A DNA stretch of 64,000 nt from Pseudomonas coleopterorum (GTDB lineage Bacteria; Pseudomonadota; Gammaproteobacteria; Pseudomonadales; Pseudomonadaceae): assembly GCF_900105555.1 (NCBI RefSeq), contig NZ_FNTZ01000001.1, forward strand, positions 1 through 64,000. The letters run 5' to 3'. The notes beneath the pieces are model-generated. The model was not told where the DNA came from and did not search any database. It worked only from the letters and a program-made list of their open reading frames with translations. Within the stretch, counting starts at the first letter, position 1. Each line of letters begins with the position of its first letter. The position numbers were made by a program, and so were the translations under genes. This document shows positions 25,532 to 34,266 of this stretch, in pieces.

Positions 25532-26959
25532 TCAGGCCCCCCAGCCGACGATTCCCTTCACCTCCAGAAACGCTTCCAGGCCCCACTCGGCATATTCGCG
25601 GCCATTGCCGGACTGCTTGTAACCCCCGAATGGGGCTGCGGGATCCCAGCTGGGGTAGTTGATGTAGACACTCCCGGCGCGCATCTGCAAGGCCACCTGG
25701 CGAGCGCGCTCCAGGCTCGCTGACTGTACGTGCGCCGCCAGCCCGAACACGCTGTCATTGGCCATGCGCACCGCGTCCTGTTCATCGGCATACGGCTGGA
25801 TCACCAGCACCGGGCCGAAGATCTCTTCGCGGGCAATGGTCATCTGCGCATCCACCCCGGCGAAGATCGTCGGCTGCACGTAGTAGCCAGTGCCCAGACC
25901 GGCTGGCCGGCCCAGGCCGCCGCACACCAACTGCGCGCCTTCGTCGATGCCGATGGCGATCATCCGCTGGATCGCCCGGTATTGCCGCTCGCTGATGACC
26001 GGGCCCAGGGTTGTCGAAGGATCGTCGGGCGCGCCGACTCGATGGGTCGATGCCGCCTGGCGAGCGATGGCCACGGCGCGATCGTGCAGCGCGGCGGGCA
26101 CCAGCATGCGTGTCGGTGCGTTGCAGGACTGGCCGCTGTTGCCGAAACAGCCGTTGACCCCCGCCGTCACGGCCGCCTGCAGGTCCACATCGTCGAGCAG
26201 GATGTTCGCTGACTTACCGCCCAGTTCCTGATGCACGCGCTTGACCGTCGGCGCGGCCAGGCGCGCCACTTCCACGCCGGCCCGGGTCGAGCCGGTGAAC
26301 GAGACCATGTCCACGTCCGGATGACACGCCATGGCGGCACCCACAGTGGGGCCGTCGCCATTGATCAGGTTGAACACACCCGCGGGCACTCCGGCGTCGT
26401 GCATCACTTCAGCGAAAATGAGTGCGTTGATCGGCGCGATTTCGCTGGGTTTGAGGACCAGGGTGCAGCCGGCTGCCAAGGCGGGTGCCACTTTGCAGGC
26501 GATCTGGTTGATCGGCCAGTTCCAGGGGGTGATCAAGGCCACCACGCCAACGGGTTCTTGGTTGATCAGCGTGGTGCCGCGGCTCTTGCGAAACTCGAAG
26601 CTGTCCAGGGTACGCAGCATCTGCTCCAAGTGCCGCTTGCCGATGCCGGCCTGCCAGTCATGGGCCAGGGCCTGCGGCGCGCCGACTTCCTGCATGATGG
26701 CGGCGGCGATGTCGTCGTAGCGGGCCATGAACGACTCGAGAATTCGTTCGAGCAGCGCCTTGCGCTCGGCTGGAGTGGTAAAGGCAAACTCGGCAAAGGC
26801 CCGCCGCGCCGCCGCAACGGCTGCATCGACATCAGCCTGCTCACCCAAGGCGATTTCGGCAAAGGCCTGCTCGGTGGCCGGGTTGATCACCGCCAGGCGC
26901 CGCGCGCCGGAGGGCTCGACCCAGCGACCGTCTATATAGAACTTCAACGCGTTGTCCAA
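25532..26959 (-). CDS. NAD(P)-dependent aldehyde dehydrogenase
   Basis: A 475-residue aldehyde dehydrogenase. The oxyanion/NAD region TPWNWPINQIACKVAPALAAG, the general-base Glu in HQELGGKSANILLDD and the catalytic Cys in NSGQSCNAPTRM are all present, as is the C-terminal FGGYKQSGNGREYAEWG. It starts with TTG at 26959 (MDNALKFYIDGRWV); no ATG fits better. It converges on the GMC oxidoreductase with 12 bp between stops, so alcohol-to-aldehyde-to-acid oxidation by the pair is plausible but on separate transcripts. Substrate unknown. Confidence 0.9.
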   Translation of the reverse strand: MDNALKFYIDGRWVEPSGARRLAVINPATEQAFAEIALGEQADVDAAVAAARRAFAEFAFTTPAERKALLERILESFMARYDDIAAAIMQEVGAPQALAHDWQAGIGKRHLEQMLRTLDSFEFRKSRGTTLINQEPVGVVALITPWNWPINQIACKVAPALAAGCTLVLKPSEIAPINALIFAEVMHDAGVPAGVFNLINGDGPTVGAAMACHPDVDMVSFTGSTRAGVEVARLAAPTVKRVHQELGGKSANILLDDVDLQAAVTAGVNGCFGNSGQSCNAPTRMLVPAALHDRAVAIARQAASTHRVGAPDDPSTTLGPVISERQYRAIQRMIAIGIDEGAQLVCGGLGRPAGLGTGYYVQPTIFAGVDAQMTIAREEIFGPVLVIQPYADEQDAVRMANDSVFGLAAHVQSASLERARQVALQMRAGSVYINYPSWDPAAPFGGYKQSGNGREYAEWGLEAFLEVKGIVGWGA

Positions 26960-27003
26960 AATCGCTCTCCACCCATGATGAAAAAAACCGATGCCCCTGC
27001 GTA

Positions 27004-27262
27004 CCCGTAGCAGCGGCGCGAGCCGCGCCCGGGGTTGTGCGGTGTGTCAGGCATACCGTATGTGCCGCCGACGCGGCTTGCGCCGCTGCTACAGGGACAG
27101 CGCACGCGTCCGGGGGTGTGCGGTGCGTCAGGCATACCGTGTGTGCCGCCGACGCGGCTTGCATCACCCCTGTAGCAGCGGCGCGAGCCACGTCCGGGGG
27201 TGTGCGGTGTGTCAGGCATACCGTGTGTGTCGCCGACGCGGCTTGCGCCGCTGCTACAGGGG
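27004..27262. repeat. Second-family REP cluster upstream of LysR gene
   Basis: Forward elements at about 27006-27028 and 27170-27192 alternate with reverse elements at 27068-27096 and 27234-27262; a fifth, truncated reverse copy lies at 27149-27165. The spacer TGTGCGGTGTGTCAGGCATACCG occurs three times (about 27036, 27116 and 27201). This is most of the 26960-27389 gap between divergent genes; the promoters must lie in the flanks. Confidence 0.88.
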
Positions 27263-27389
27263 ACCGCGCACTTGGTTGGGGTTGTGCGGTTTGTCTGACA
27301 GACCGCACGCGTCGCCGACGTGTCAGGATAGGAAGGGTTTCAGTGTCGCGGCAATTTACTAATAGTTTTCCCAGGCATAAACTCAGGTC

Positions 27390-28337
27390 ATGTCCAATCT
27401 TCGTAGAAAGCTGCCCAGTTCCGGCTCCTTGTTCGTTTTCGAGGCGGCGGCGCGTTGCGGCAGTTTTACCCGGGCGGCCGACGAGCTGTGCGTCAGTCAG
27501 CCTGCGGTCAGCCGCATGCTTTCGCGGTTGGAAGATCATCTCGGGGTGCAGCTGTTCGAGCGTGTCCGTGGCGGCGCGCGGCTCACCGAAAGCGGGACCA
27601 TTCTCTATCGCCGGGTCCAGGAAGGCTTCGACACCATCGAATCGGCCATCAGCGAAATCTCCGCCCGCGCCACGGGTATGGAGACCATCACCCTGTCGGT
27701 GTCCACTGCGTTCACCACTCACTGGCTGATGCCGCGCATGAGCCGTTTCAGCGAACGTTTTCCTTCGGTGGACATGCGCTACCAGCTGATGTCCGGGCGC
27801 ATCGGCGGGCCGTTGATGGATGTCGACCTGGGCATGCGCTACCTCGACGTCGGCAGCGTCAAAGCCGCAGACAGCCTGGTTCTGCCGGAAATCACCCTGC
27901 CTGTGTGCAGCCCCCAGTACCGCTCCGCAGTGCCGGGCGGCAAGGGCAAAAGTGCAGCCCCGGCGCTGATCCACATGGACAACCAGGACCGCGCCTGGGC
28001 CGCGCCTTTCGACCACGGCGGGCGTATCGACAGTGCCCTGGTGTTTTCCGATTATGCCGTGGTCGTGCAGGCGGCTTTGCTCGGTCAGGGTATGGCACTG
28101 GGTTGGCTCAACGTGGTGTCGCACTGCCTGGCCAACGGACAACTGCTGCCGGTGGGCGATGCGGTGACCGTCAGTGCCCGGCGCTGCTGCCTGGTGACCC
28201 CGGCCAACCGTCCCAGCCGGCCGATCGTCGACAGCGTGCGCCAGTGGATCATCGAAGAGATGCAGGCTGACATCGCGCGAATCGACCTGCTTTATCCTCA
28301 GCTGGACCTGGCCGGAAAGATCGCCGAGGCCTCCTGA
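27390..28337 (+). CDS. LysR-family transcriptional regulator (GcvA type)
   Basis: A 315-residue LTTR. The HTH is at residues about 8-65 (LFVFEAAARCGSFTRAADELCVSQPAVSRMLSRLE in two runs), followed by the effector-binding domain with STAFTTHWLMPRMSRFSERFP, characteristic of the GcvA/AmpR-like subgroup. It precedes, in the same direction, the HAD-oxidase-cupin genes (139 bp gap) and is divergent from the aldehyde dehydrogenase, so either or both may be its targets. Such GcvA-type regulators commonly respond to amino acids or amines. Confidence 0.9.
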   Translation: MSNLRRKLPSSGSLFVFEAAARCGSFTRAADELCVSQPAVSRMLSRLEDHLGVQLFERVRGGARLTESGTILYRRVQEGFDTIESAISEISARATGMETITLSVSTAFTTHWLMPRMSRFSERFPSVDMRYQLMSGRIGGPLMDVDLGMRYLDVGSVKAADSLVLPEITLPVCSPQYRSAVPGGKGKSAAPALIHMDNQDRAWAAPFDHGGRIDSALVFSDYAVVVQAALLGQGMALGWLNVVSHCLANGQLLPVGDAVTVSARRCCLVTPANRPSRPIVDSVRQWIIEEMQADIARIDLLYPQLDLAGKIAEAS

Positions 28338-28476
28338 ACCCAGGTATGCCGCGATCGCGGGAAAAACGGTAGGTTATGCCCTCAGGTAAGGACAAAACAG
28401 AACATATGGCGATTCACCCGGCTGATAATTGAACCACACCCAGCACCTTCCCTTGGTTCATCCTGCGGAGCGCCCT

Positions 28477-29181
28477 ATGTCATTCAAGCAGTTCAAAGCC
28501 CTGACGTTCGATGTTGTCGGCACCCTGATCGATTTCGAAGCCGGCATTCTCAACCACGTGCGCGAAGTGGCCGGTGAAGCGGGCAAGGCGTGCAGCGACG
28601 ACGACATTCTCAAGGCCTACCGCGAAGCCCGTGCCATGCCCGATTCGGGTTGGTGGCCGGACGACCTGGAGCGCTGCTACCACCTGATCGCCGGCAAGCT
28701 CGGCCTGCCGGACAACGACGAATATGCCCGCGGCCTGGCACTGGCCGTGGAAAACTTCCCCGCCTTCCCGGACTCGGTCGAAGCGCTCAAGCGTCTGCAC
28801 AAGCACTTCAAGCTGGTGGCCACCACCAATTCGCAGATCTGGGCCCTGAACCACATGGCCAAGACCCTCGACGAGCCCTTCGATGTGCGGGTGACGGTCG
28901 ACGACGTGCGCTTCGAGAAGCCCGATCCGCAGTTCTTCGCCTACACCCGTGGCGTACTGGCCACGCAAGGCATCGTCTTCGAAGAGATTCTTCACGTCGC
29001 CCAGAGCCAGTACCACGACATCGGCGTGGCCATGCGTCTGGGCTACCAGACCTGCTGGATCGAGCGTCGCCACGCGCAGAAAGGCAGCGGCGGCACCCTG
29101 GAATCCGAGCACACCAAGCCGCATTACCACTTCACCTCGCTGGCGCAACTGGCCGACGCGGTCGAGCAGGAACTGGGCTGA
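28477..29181 (+). CDS. Haloacid dehalogenase type II-like HAD hydrolase
   Basis: A 234-residue HAD-superfamily hydrolase with the L-2-haloacid dehalogenase motif set: nucleophile Asp12 in TFDVVGTLIDFEAG, motif II TTNSQIW, Lys in RFEKPDPQFF, and the SQYHDIG motif with the expected Ser and Asp. ATG at 28477 has CGGAG eight bases upstream; the frame opens earlier without a ribosome site. It is followed after 46 bp by an FAD oxidase and a cupin in the same direction. A dehalogenase or a phosphatase-like role in amine catabolism are both possible. Confidence 0.85.
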   Translation: MSFKQFKALTFDVVGTLIDFEAGILNHVREVAGEAGKACSDDDILKAYREARAMPDSGWWPDDLERCYHLIAGKLGLPDNDEYARGLALAVENFPAFPDSVEALKRLHKHFKLVATTNSQIWALNHMAKTLDEPFDVRVTVDDVRFEKPDPQFFAYTRGVLATQGIVFEEILHVAQSQYHDIGVAMRLGYQTCWIERRHAQKGSGGTLESEHTKPHYHFTSLAQLADAVEQELG

Positions 29182-29227
29182 CAACCGCGGCGCTCATCTG
29201 GAGCGCCGCCTCTCGTGGAAACCGGCT

Positions 29228-30511
29228 ATGACTGTGAAGAGTTTGTGGGCGGCCACCGCCCGACCGGGGCCGGCACTGCAAGCGCTGCAGGGCGACCGGC
29301 AGTGCGACGTGGTGATCGTCGGCGCCGGCTATACCGGGCTCTCGGCGGCGCATCACATTGCCCTGAGCGGTCGCGAGCCGTTGATTCTGGAAGCCAATAC
29401 CCTGGCCTGGGGGGCCAGCGGCCGGAACGGCGGCGTGGTGTCGCCCAAGTTTCGGGTCGGCTTTGCGACCCTGATGCAACGCTTCGACCGTGACACGGCG
29501 TTGCACATGTACCGCACCGGCTATGCCGCTGTGGACAGCCTGGTGGAAATGGTCGAAAGCCTGGGCATCGAAGACGCCCAACTGCACATGGGTGGGCACA
29601 TCGCCGCGGCCCACAACGAGCTTGCCCTGACCGGGCTGCGCAACACCGCCGAGTGGATCAAGCGCGAAACCGGCGGCGAGTCGTCACGGATGATCGATGC
29701 CGCCCAGGTGCAGGAAATGACCGGATCGAGCATTTTTCACGGTGGGCTGCTGACGCCGAAGGCGGGCGGCATTCACCCCCTCAACTACGCCCGTGGCATG
29801 GCCAACAGCCTGCACGAACGGGGCGTGAAGATGTTCATCAACAGCCCGGCGTTGCAGGTTCGCCAAGAGGCTGACCGGGTGATCGTGCAAACGCCTCAGG
29901 GTCGGGTCAGTGCCAAACAGGTGGTGTGTGCCACCAATGGCTATTCCGACCAGAGCGCCGCGACCGACACCCTGCATCGACGACTGATCCCGTTTCGCAG
30001 CGCCATCATCGCCACCGCACCACTGCCCGCCGACGTACTGGCCAGACTCATGCCCGGCGGTCAGGTCTGTGGCGACACCAAGCGCATGCTGCGCTGGTTC
30101 CGCGTGGTTGGCGACCGGCTGATCTTCGGTGGCCGCGGTGCGTTCGGCAAGAACGACTCGGACAGTGCCTTCGCCACCCTGCAACGCAGCATGGGCGTGG
30201 TGTTCCCGATTCTGCGTGACCAGCCCGTGACGTTTCGCTGGTCGGGCCTGGTGGCCATGACCCTCGATTACCTGCCTCACGCCGGTCAGCTGGACCCGCG
30301 CAGCTTCTACGCCATCGGCTACAACGGCGGCGGTGTGGCGATGTCCACCTACATGGGCAAGCAACTGGCGGCCATGACTGCCGGCGAGCCGGTGCAGCTG
30401 GGGCTGCTGGCGGGCGATACCTTCAAACCCATTCCCCTGCATGCCTTCCGCGCGCCCGGTGTACGCCTGGCCGCCGGTTGGCAACAACTGCTGGATGCCA
30501 TCGGCCGCTGA
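29228..30511 (+). CDS. FAD-dependent amine/D-amino-acid oxidoreductase (DadA/PuuB-like)
   Basis: A 427-residue FAD oxidoreductase of the DAO superfamily. The dinucleotide motif DVVIVGAGYTGLSAAHHIAL starts near residue 27, followed by GWGASGRNGG-type sequence (LAWGASGRNGGVVSPK) and the C-terminal GYNGGGVAMSTYMGKQLA. This subgroup includes gamma-glutamylputrescine oxidase (PuuB), PauB enzymes and glycine oxidases. It is a paralogue of the protein at 60392-61669, including the N-terminal SLWAATA segment. It probably oxidises an amine or N-substituted amino acid to an aldehyde or oxo acid, releasing an amine and H2O2 or reducing quinone. Confidence 0.9.
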   Translation: MTVKSLWAATARPGPALQALQGDRQCDVVIVGAGYTGLSAAHHIALSGREPLILEANTLAWGASGRNGGVVSPKFRVGFATLMQRFDRDTALHMYRTGYAAVDSLVEMVESLGIEDAQLHMGGHIAAAHNELALTGLRNTAEWIKRETGGESSRMIDAAQVQEMTGSSIFHGGLLTPKAGGIHPLNYARGMANSLHERGVKMFINSPALQVRQEADRVIVQTPQGRVSAKQVVCATNGYSDQSAATDTLHRRLIPFRSAIIATAPLPADVLARLMPGGQVCGDTKRMLRWFRVVGDRLIFGGRGAFGKNDSDSAFATLQRSMGVVFPILRDQPVTFRWSGLVAMTLDYLPHAGQLDPRSFYAIGYNGGGVAMSTYMGKQLAAMTAGEPVQLGLLAGDTFKPIPLHAFRAPGVRLAAGWQQLLDAIGR

Positions 30512-30541
30512 GCCGCGAACCTCATTGCCAAGACGAGCCTT

Positions 30542-31252
30542 ATGCCCCCGATCCTGCATTACTCACAACCTCCTGCGGACCGCCAATTGCCCCTGGCAGC
30601 CTTTGCCTTGCAGGACGACCCACTGGCGGCCGGGCGTACCGTGCATTTTCATGATCCGCGCACGGGTTATGCCGTGGGTGCCTCGACCAGTGTCGGCGCC
30701 AACCTCTTGATCGAAGACTTTCCCTGGGTCGAGTTGGGGATCGTAGAAGCTGGCGAGCTGACCCTGCAAGGCGAGGGTTTCGACCTGCGGTTGAAGGCCG
30801 GCGATTGTTTCGTGGTGCCCCGTGGCGTGGCGGTGCGCTGGCAGCATCGGGGGCAGTTGCGCCGCCTGTTCATGGCCTTTCCCGGTTTGCCGCCGAGCAA
30901 CGACATGCCGAACGCGCCGCTGAAGATCGACTTTACCCAGTCACTGCCGCCCAGCGATCCACCGGCACCCACCGTGCTGCTCACGCCGACCCCCAAGGCC
31001 TGGAGCGAAACGCTGTTCAGCGCGGCCAATCTGCGCATTGGTCTGTGGCAGTGCGAGGCCTATGCGCGCAAGCAGGTGCAGCCAGGCTACAGCGAGCTGA
31101 TGTTCATCCTGGAAGGCGCCATGACCCTCACGCCCGAGCAGGGCGTGGCGTGCACGGTGAGCGCAGGGGAGGTCGTGATAGTGCCGGCAGGCGCGACCAA
31201 TGCCTGGGCCAGCACGCAGACGGTGCGCAAGGTGTTTTGCATATTGAGTTGA
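30542..31252 (+). CDS. Bicupin-domain protein
   Basis: A 236-residue protein with two cupin barrels. The first (about 40-120) contains VELGIVEAGELTLQGEGFDLRLKAGDCFVVPRG, and the second (about 160-235) GYSELMFILEGAMTLTPE and SAGEVVIVPAG. Both resemble the Cupin_3/DUF861 type found beside amine and amino-acid catabolic genes. Canonical metal-binding His residues are sparse, so it may bind a ligand rather than catalyse. It is the last gene of the plus-strand HAD-oxidase-cupin set, 30 bp after the oxidase. Confidence 0.82.
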   Translation: MPPILHYSQPPADRQLPLAAFALQDDPLAAGRTVHFHDPRTGYAVGASTSVGANLLIEDFPWVELGIVEAGELTLQGEGFDLRLKAGDCFVVPRGVAVRWQHRGQLRRLFMAFPGLPPSNDMPNAPLKIDFTQSLPPSDPPAPTVLLTPTPKAWSETLFSAANLRIGLWQCEAYARKQVQPGYSELMFILEGAMTLTPEQGVACTVSAGEVVIVPAGATNAWASTQTVRKVFCILS

Positions 31253-31261
31253 GACGGTGGG

Positions 31262-31293
31262 ACCAGCGGACGCGGCTTGCGCCGCTGTTACAG
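31262..31293. repeat. Single second-family REP element
   Basis: A reverse-type element (GACGCGGCTTGCGCCGCTGT) lies between the convergent cupin and Lrp genes. Confidence 0.7.
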
Positions 31294-31324
31294 GGGATTG
31301 GTGTGCTGGCTGGCGGTGCGGCTG

Positions 31325-31816
31325 TCAAACCGCCCGCACCAGACTGCGCAACGGCACGGCGCTCTTGAGCACCGGGCTCTTGATGACGATGTAGCTGAAA
31401 TACTTGTCGATGCCGATGTTCTTGTCGAGGATCGACTCCATCAATTCCTGGTAGTGCTGGATGCTGCTGCACAGGAACCGCACCAGGTAGTCATACCCAC
31501 CGCTGATCAAATGGCATTCGAGCACCTCGTCGATGTTGCGGATGCTGGATTCGAACTTCACGAAATCGGCGCGCTTGTGGTCCGACAGAGTCACCTCGGT
31601 GAACACCGTGACGGAGCTGGCGAACTTGGCCAGATTGACGTGCGCTTCGTAGCCACTGATGTAGCCCGCCGATTCCAGGCGCTTGACCCGTTGCAGGCAG
31701 GGGCTGGGTGACAGGCCCACCGCTTCGGCGAGGCTGACGTTGGTCATGCGCCCGTCTTTCTGCAGTTGCACCAGGATATTGATGTCGATGCGATCCAGTT
31801 TCGTTGCAGCATCCAT
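31325..31816 (-). CDS. Lrp/AsnC-family transcriptional regulator
   Basis: A 163-residue feast/famine regulator. The N-terminal HTH (LDRIDINILVQLQKDGRMTNVSLAEAVGLS) is followed by PCLQRVKRLESAGYISGYEA and a RAM ligand-binding domain (about 75-150) with ECHLISGGYDYLVRF. It lies 38 bp downstream of the degenerate HAD gene and is the last gene of the minus-strand amine operon, so it may autoregulate the whole unit. Relatives sense amino acids such as lysine, proline or GABA-related compounds; the effector here is unknown. Confidence 0.92.
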   Translation of the reverse strand: MDAATKLDRIDINILVQLQKDGRMTNVSLAEAVGLSPSPCLQRVKRLESAGYISGYEAHVNLAKFASSVTVFTEVTLSDHKRADFVKFESSIRNIDEVLECHLISGGYDYLVRFLCSSIQHYQELMESILDKNIGIDKYFSYIVIKSPVLKSAVPLRSLVRAV

Positions 31817-31854
31817 GGGGTGGACCTCGTCAAGTCAGAACATGAACGTGGGCC

Positions 31855-32541
31855 TCAGGCGTGCAATGCCGTTTGATGGGCATGGGCGAGGTCCGCAAGG
31901 CTGGCGTACTCACAGCGCTTGCCGTCCAGAGCCTGGGCCGAAAGATTCCATGGCTGGCGATGATCGCGATGCAGGGTGCACACCGGAAAATCCACACGCA
32001 GGTTCCATGGGTCATCCGTTTCGGTACTGCGCACCGGCAGTAGCTGCGAACGCTCCAGGTCCAGGCGCTGCAGCTCGCTGGCGAGGCTGCTGTGCCAGGC
32101 ATCGTTGCAAGGCTCGATGACCGCATCGAATGCCACCGGCAAACGTTGGGTCAGGGCGCCGACATCGATGCCCTGGGGTGGGGCGATCAGTATCAACCGG
32201 TAGAACTTGCTCAGGTATTGCAGGGCACCGGGGGCGTCTTCGAAGATCGGCCAATGGGCTGACGAGCTACCGAAGGCAACACTTTCATCCCAGCCGGGAA
32301 TCACATGCAATCGGTGCGCCATGCGTTGGTACAGCTGGCCGTGGAAAGCGCTGGCACTGGCGTTGCCGCCCGCCTGGCCCAGCTCCTGGGCGATCTCGCG
32401 ATAGGCGTCAAGCAGTTGCTCGTCGCTGCTGGGCGTGCGGCTCTGCACCGACAAGGGTCGCAGACCTTCGAGAATGCCCCGTTCACGGTCGACCAGGGTG
32501 GCATAGGAGAACCCCAGCGCCTTGTACTGTGTTACTTTCAT
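31855..32541 (-). CDS. HAD-fold protein with degenerate active site (probable pseudoenzyme)
   Basis: A 228-residue paralogue of the HAD protein at 28477-29181, as shown by the aligned N-termini (YKALGFSYATLVDRERGIL versus FKALTFDVVGTLIDFEAGIL). The nucleophile Asp is replaced by Ser12. Motif II is IAPPQG instead of TNSQ, the catalytic Lys motif EKPDP is not recognisable (IEPCND), and the SQYHD motif has become STETDD. The frame is intact and ATG 32541 has GGAG nine bases upstream, so it is still expressed. It is therefore more likely a binding or regulatory protein than an enzyme. It sits between gabT and lrp. Confidence 0.78.
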   Translation of the reverse strand: MKVTQYKALGFSYATLVDRERGILEGLRPLSVQSRTPSSDEQLLDAYREIAQELGQAGGNASASAFHGQLYQRMAHRLHVIPGWDESVAFGSSSAHWPIFEDAPGALQYLSKFYRLILIAPPQGIDVGALTQRLPVAFDAVIEPCNDAWHSSLASELQRLDLERSQLLPVRSTETDDPWNLRVDFPVCTLHRDHRQPWNLSAQALDGKRCEYASLADLAHAHQTALHA

Positions 32542-32602
32542 GATTGGCTCCCGAGCGACGGTATGAGTGGCTTCCCTGCAGACTTCTACAGCTTTTCCGG
32601 CG

Positions 32603-32680
32603 TAGGAGCGGTCCGTGGCCGCGAAGAGGTTGCTGCGGCGTATGAGAAAAACCGCGGCGCCTTCTTCGCGGGCTGAGGCC
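32603..32680. repeat. Degenerate REP pair
   Basis: A decayed element (TAGGAGCGGTCCGTGGCCGCG at 32603-32623) and a partial CTTCTTCGCGGGCTGAGGCC copy at 32661-32680 lie between gabT and the HAD pseudoenzyme. Confidence 0.5.
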
Positions 32681-32696
32681 AAAAGGCTCGCGTCGA

Positions 32697-33989
32697 TCAG
32701 GCCCCGGCTTTTGCCAATGCCTTGTCGAGCATCTGCAAGGCCTCTGCCACCTGCTCCTCGGTGGTCACCAGCGGCGCCAGGAAACGCACCACGTTACGGT
32801 ACAAACCACACTTGATCACCAGCAGCCCCGCATGGCGCGCCTCGTCGATGACGCGTTGGGTGAGGTCGACATCCGGGCTGTGCGCGGCATCGTCCTTGAC
32901 CATCTCGATCGCCAGCATGAAGCCCAGGCCACGCACTTCACCGATGCGCGGGTAACGTTTCTGCAATGCCAGCAGGCCCTCGCGCAATTGCAACGCGCGT
33001 TGCTCGCCCTGGGCCAGCAGGTCCTCACGTTCGAACAGGTCCAGCACCGCCAGTGCCGCCGCGCAGGCCACGGCGTTACCCCCATAGGTCCCGCCCAAAC
33101 CGCCTGGGGTCGGTGCATCCATCATCTCGGCCCGACCGACCACGCCCGACAGCGGCATGCCACCGGCCAGGGACTTGGCCACGGTGACCAGATCCGGCTG
33201 GATACCGGCATGCTGGAAGCCGAACATTTTCCCCGTACGACCGAAACCGGCCTGGATCTCATCGGCGATCAGGACGATGCCATGTTGCGTGCACAACGCG
33301 CGCAGCGCCTGGAGGAATTCGACCGGCGCGGCCAGAAAACCGCCGTCGCCCTGCACCGGCTCGATCAGGATCGCCGCCACGCGATCCGGTGCCACGTCGC
33401 TGGCGAACAGTTCGTGCAACTGCGCCAGGGCGTCCTCGCTGCTGATGCCGCGGTAGGCATTGGGGTAACTGGCGTGATAGATCTCCGCCGGGAACGGGCC
33501 GAAGTTCTGTTTGTAGGGTTGGCTCATGCCGGTCAGGGTCACGCCCAGCAGGGTGCGGCCGTGGAAGCCCCCGCGGAACGAAATCACCGCCGGCCGGTTG
33601 GTGTGGCTGCGGGCGATCTTGATGGCGTTTTCCACCGCTTCGGCGCCGGACGTGAACAGCACCGTTTTGTAGTGCTCATCCCCGCCAATCAGGGCATTGA
33701 GCCGCGCCGCCACGTCGATGTAGGTCTCGTAGGCCGCCACCTGGAAGCTGACATGGGACACCTTACCCACCTGCTGACGCACCGCCTCGACCACGGCCGG
33801 GTGATTGTGGCCTACATTGAGCACGCCGATGCCGCCGACGAAATCCAGAAAGCGCTTGTTGTCCACGTCCCACAACTCGGCGCCCTGGGCGCGCGCGGCG
33901 ACTACCGGGTGGGCGGTGGCGATGCCACGGGGAACGTGTTGTTCGCGCAGGGCAAGCAGGCGTTGATTTTCGGTCAGTGCAGAATTCAT
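32697..33989 (-). CDS. gabT: 4-aminobutyrate aminotransferase-type transaminase
   Basis: A 430-residue class III PLP aminotransferase. It has GGIGVLNVGHNHPAVVEA, the FTSGAEAVENAIKIAR phosphate-binding region, SFRGGFHGRT, the Asp-containing LIADEIQAGFGRTG, and the PLP-Lys motif TVAKSLAGGMPLSG. Length and sequence fit GabT, which converts GABA and 2-oxoglutarate to succinic semialdehyde and glutamate; 5-aminovalerate is a common alternative substrate. ATG 33989 follows GGAGATC. The SSADH-type gene at 35507 would take the next step. Pseudomonads often carry several GabT paralogues, so the exact substrate is open. Confidence 0.92.
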   Translation of the reverse strand: MNSALTENQRLLALREQHVPRGIATAHPVVAARAQGAELWDVDNKRFLDFVGGIGVLNVGHNHPAVVEAVRQQVGKVSHVSFQVAAYETYIDVAARLNALIGGDEHYKTVLFTSGAEAVENAIKIARSHTNRPAVISFRGGFHGRTLLGVTLTGMSQPYKQNFGPFPAEIYHASYPNAYRGISSEDALAQLHELFASDVAPDRVAAILIEPVQGDGGFLAAPVEFLQALRALCTQHGIVLIADEIQAGFGRTGKMFGFQHAGIQPDLVTVAKSLAGGMPLSGVVGRAEMMDAPTPGGLGGTYGGNAVACAAALAVLDLFEREDLLAQGEQRALQLREGLLALQKRYPRIGEVRGLGFMLAIEMVKDDAAHSPDVDLTQRVIDEARHAGLLVIKCGLYRNVVRFLAPLVTTEEQVAEALQMLDKALAKAGA

Positions 33990-34169
33990 CTCGATCTCCG
34001 TGAGCGCCGAGCATGGCGGGTGATGTGATCAGGATAAGGAGTGGCGCTAATCACAAGCACCGAAGTTGCGGGCTGTGGTGGGGTGTTTGCCTGTTTTTTG
34101 CGGGTGGGGCGGTAGATTCGGTTGTTTGGGTTGTTTGGGTGGTGGGGTGGAGGGGTGTCAATGAGGGCC

Positions 34170-34248
34170 TCTTCGCGGGCAGAGCCCGCTCCCACAAGGA
34201 CCTGCACAACTGTGGGAGCGGGGCGGGCGGCGAGTCCTCTGCCCGAAG
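34170..34248. repeat. REP pair between gabT and ATPase genes
   Basis: A forward element (34170-34197) and a reverse long-variant element (34211-34248) can fold together. They sit in the 277-bp gap between the ATPase stop and the gabT start. Confidence 0.85.
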
Positions 34249-34266
34249 GAGCCAGCACTGAACTCC

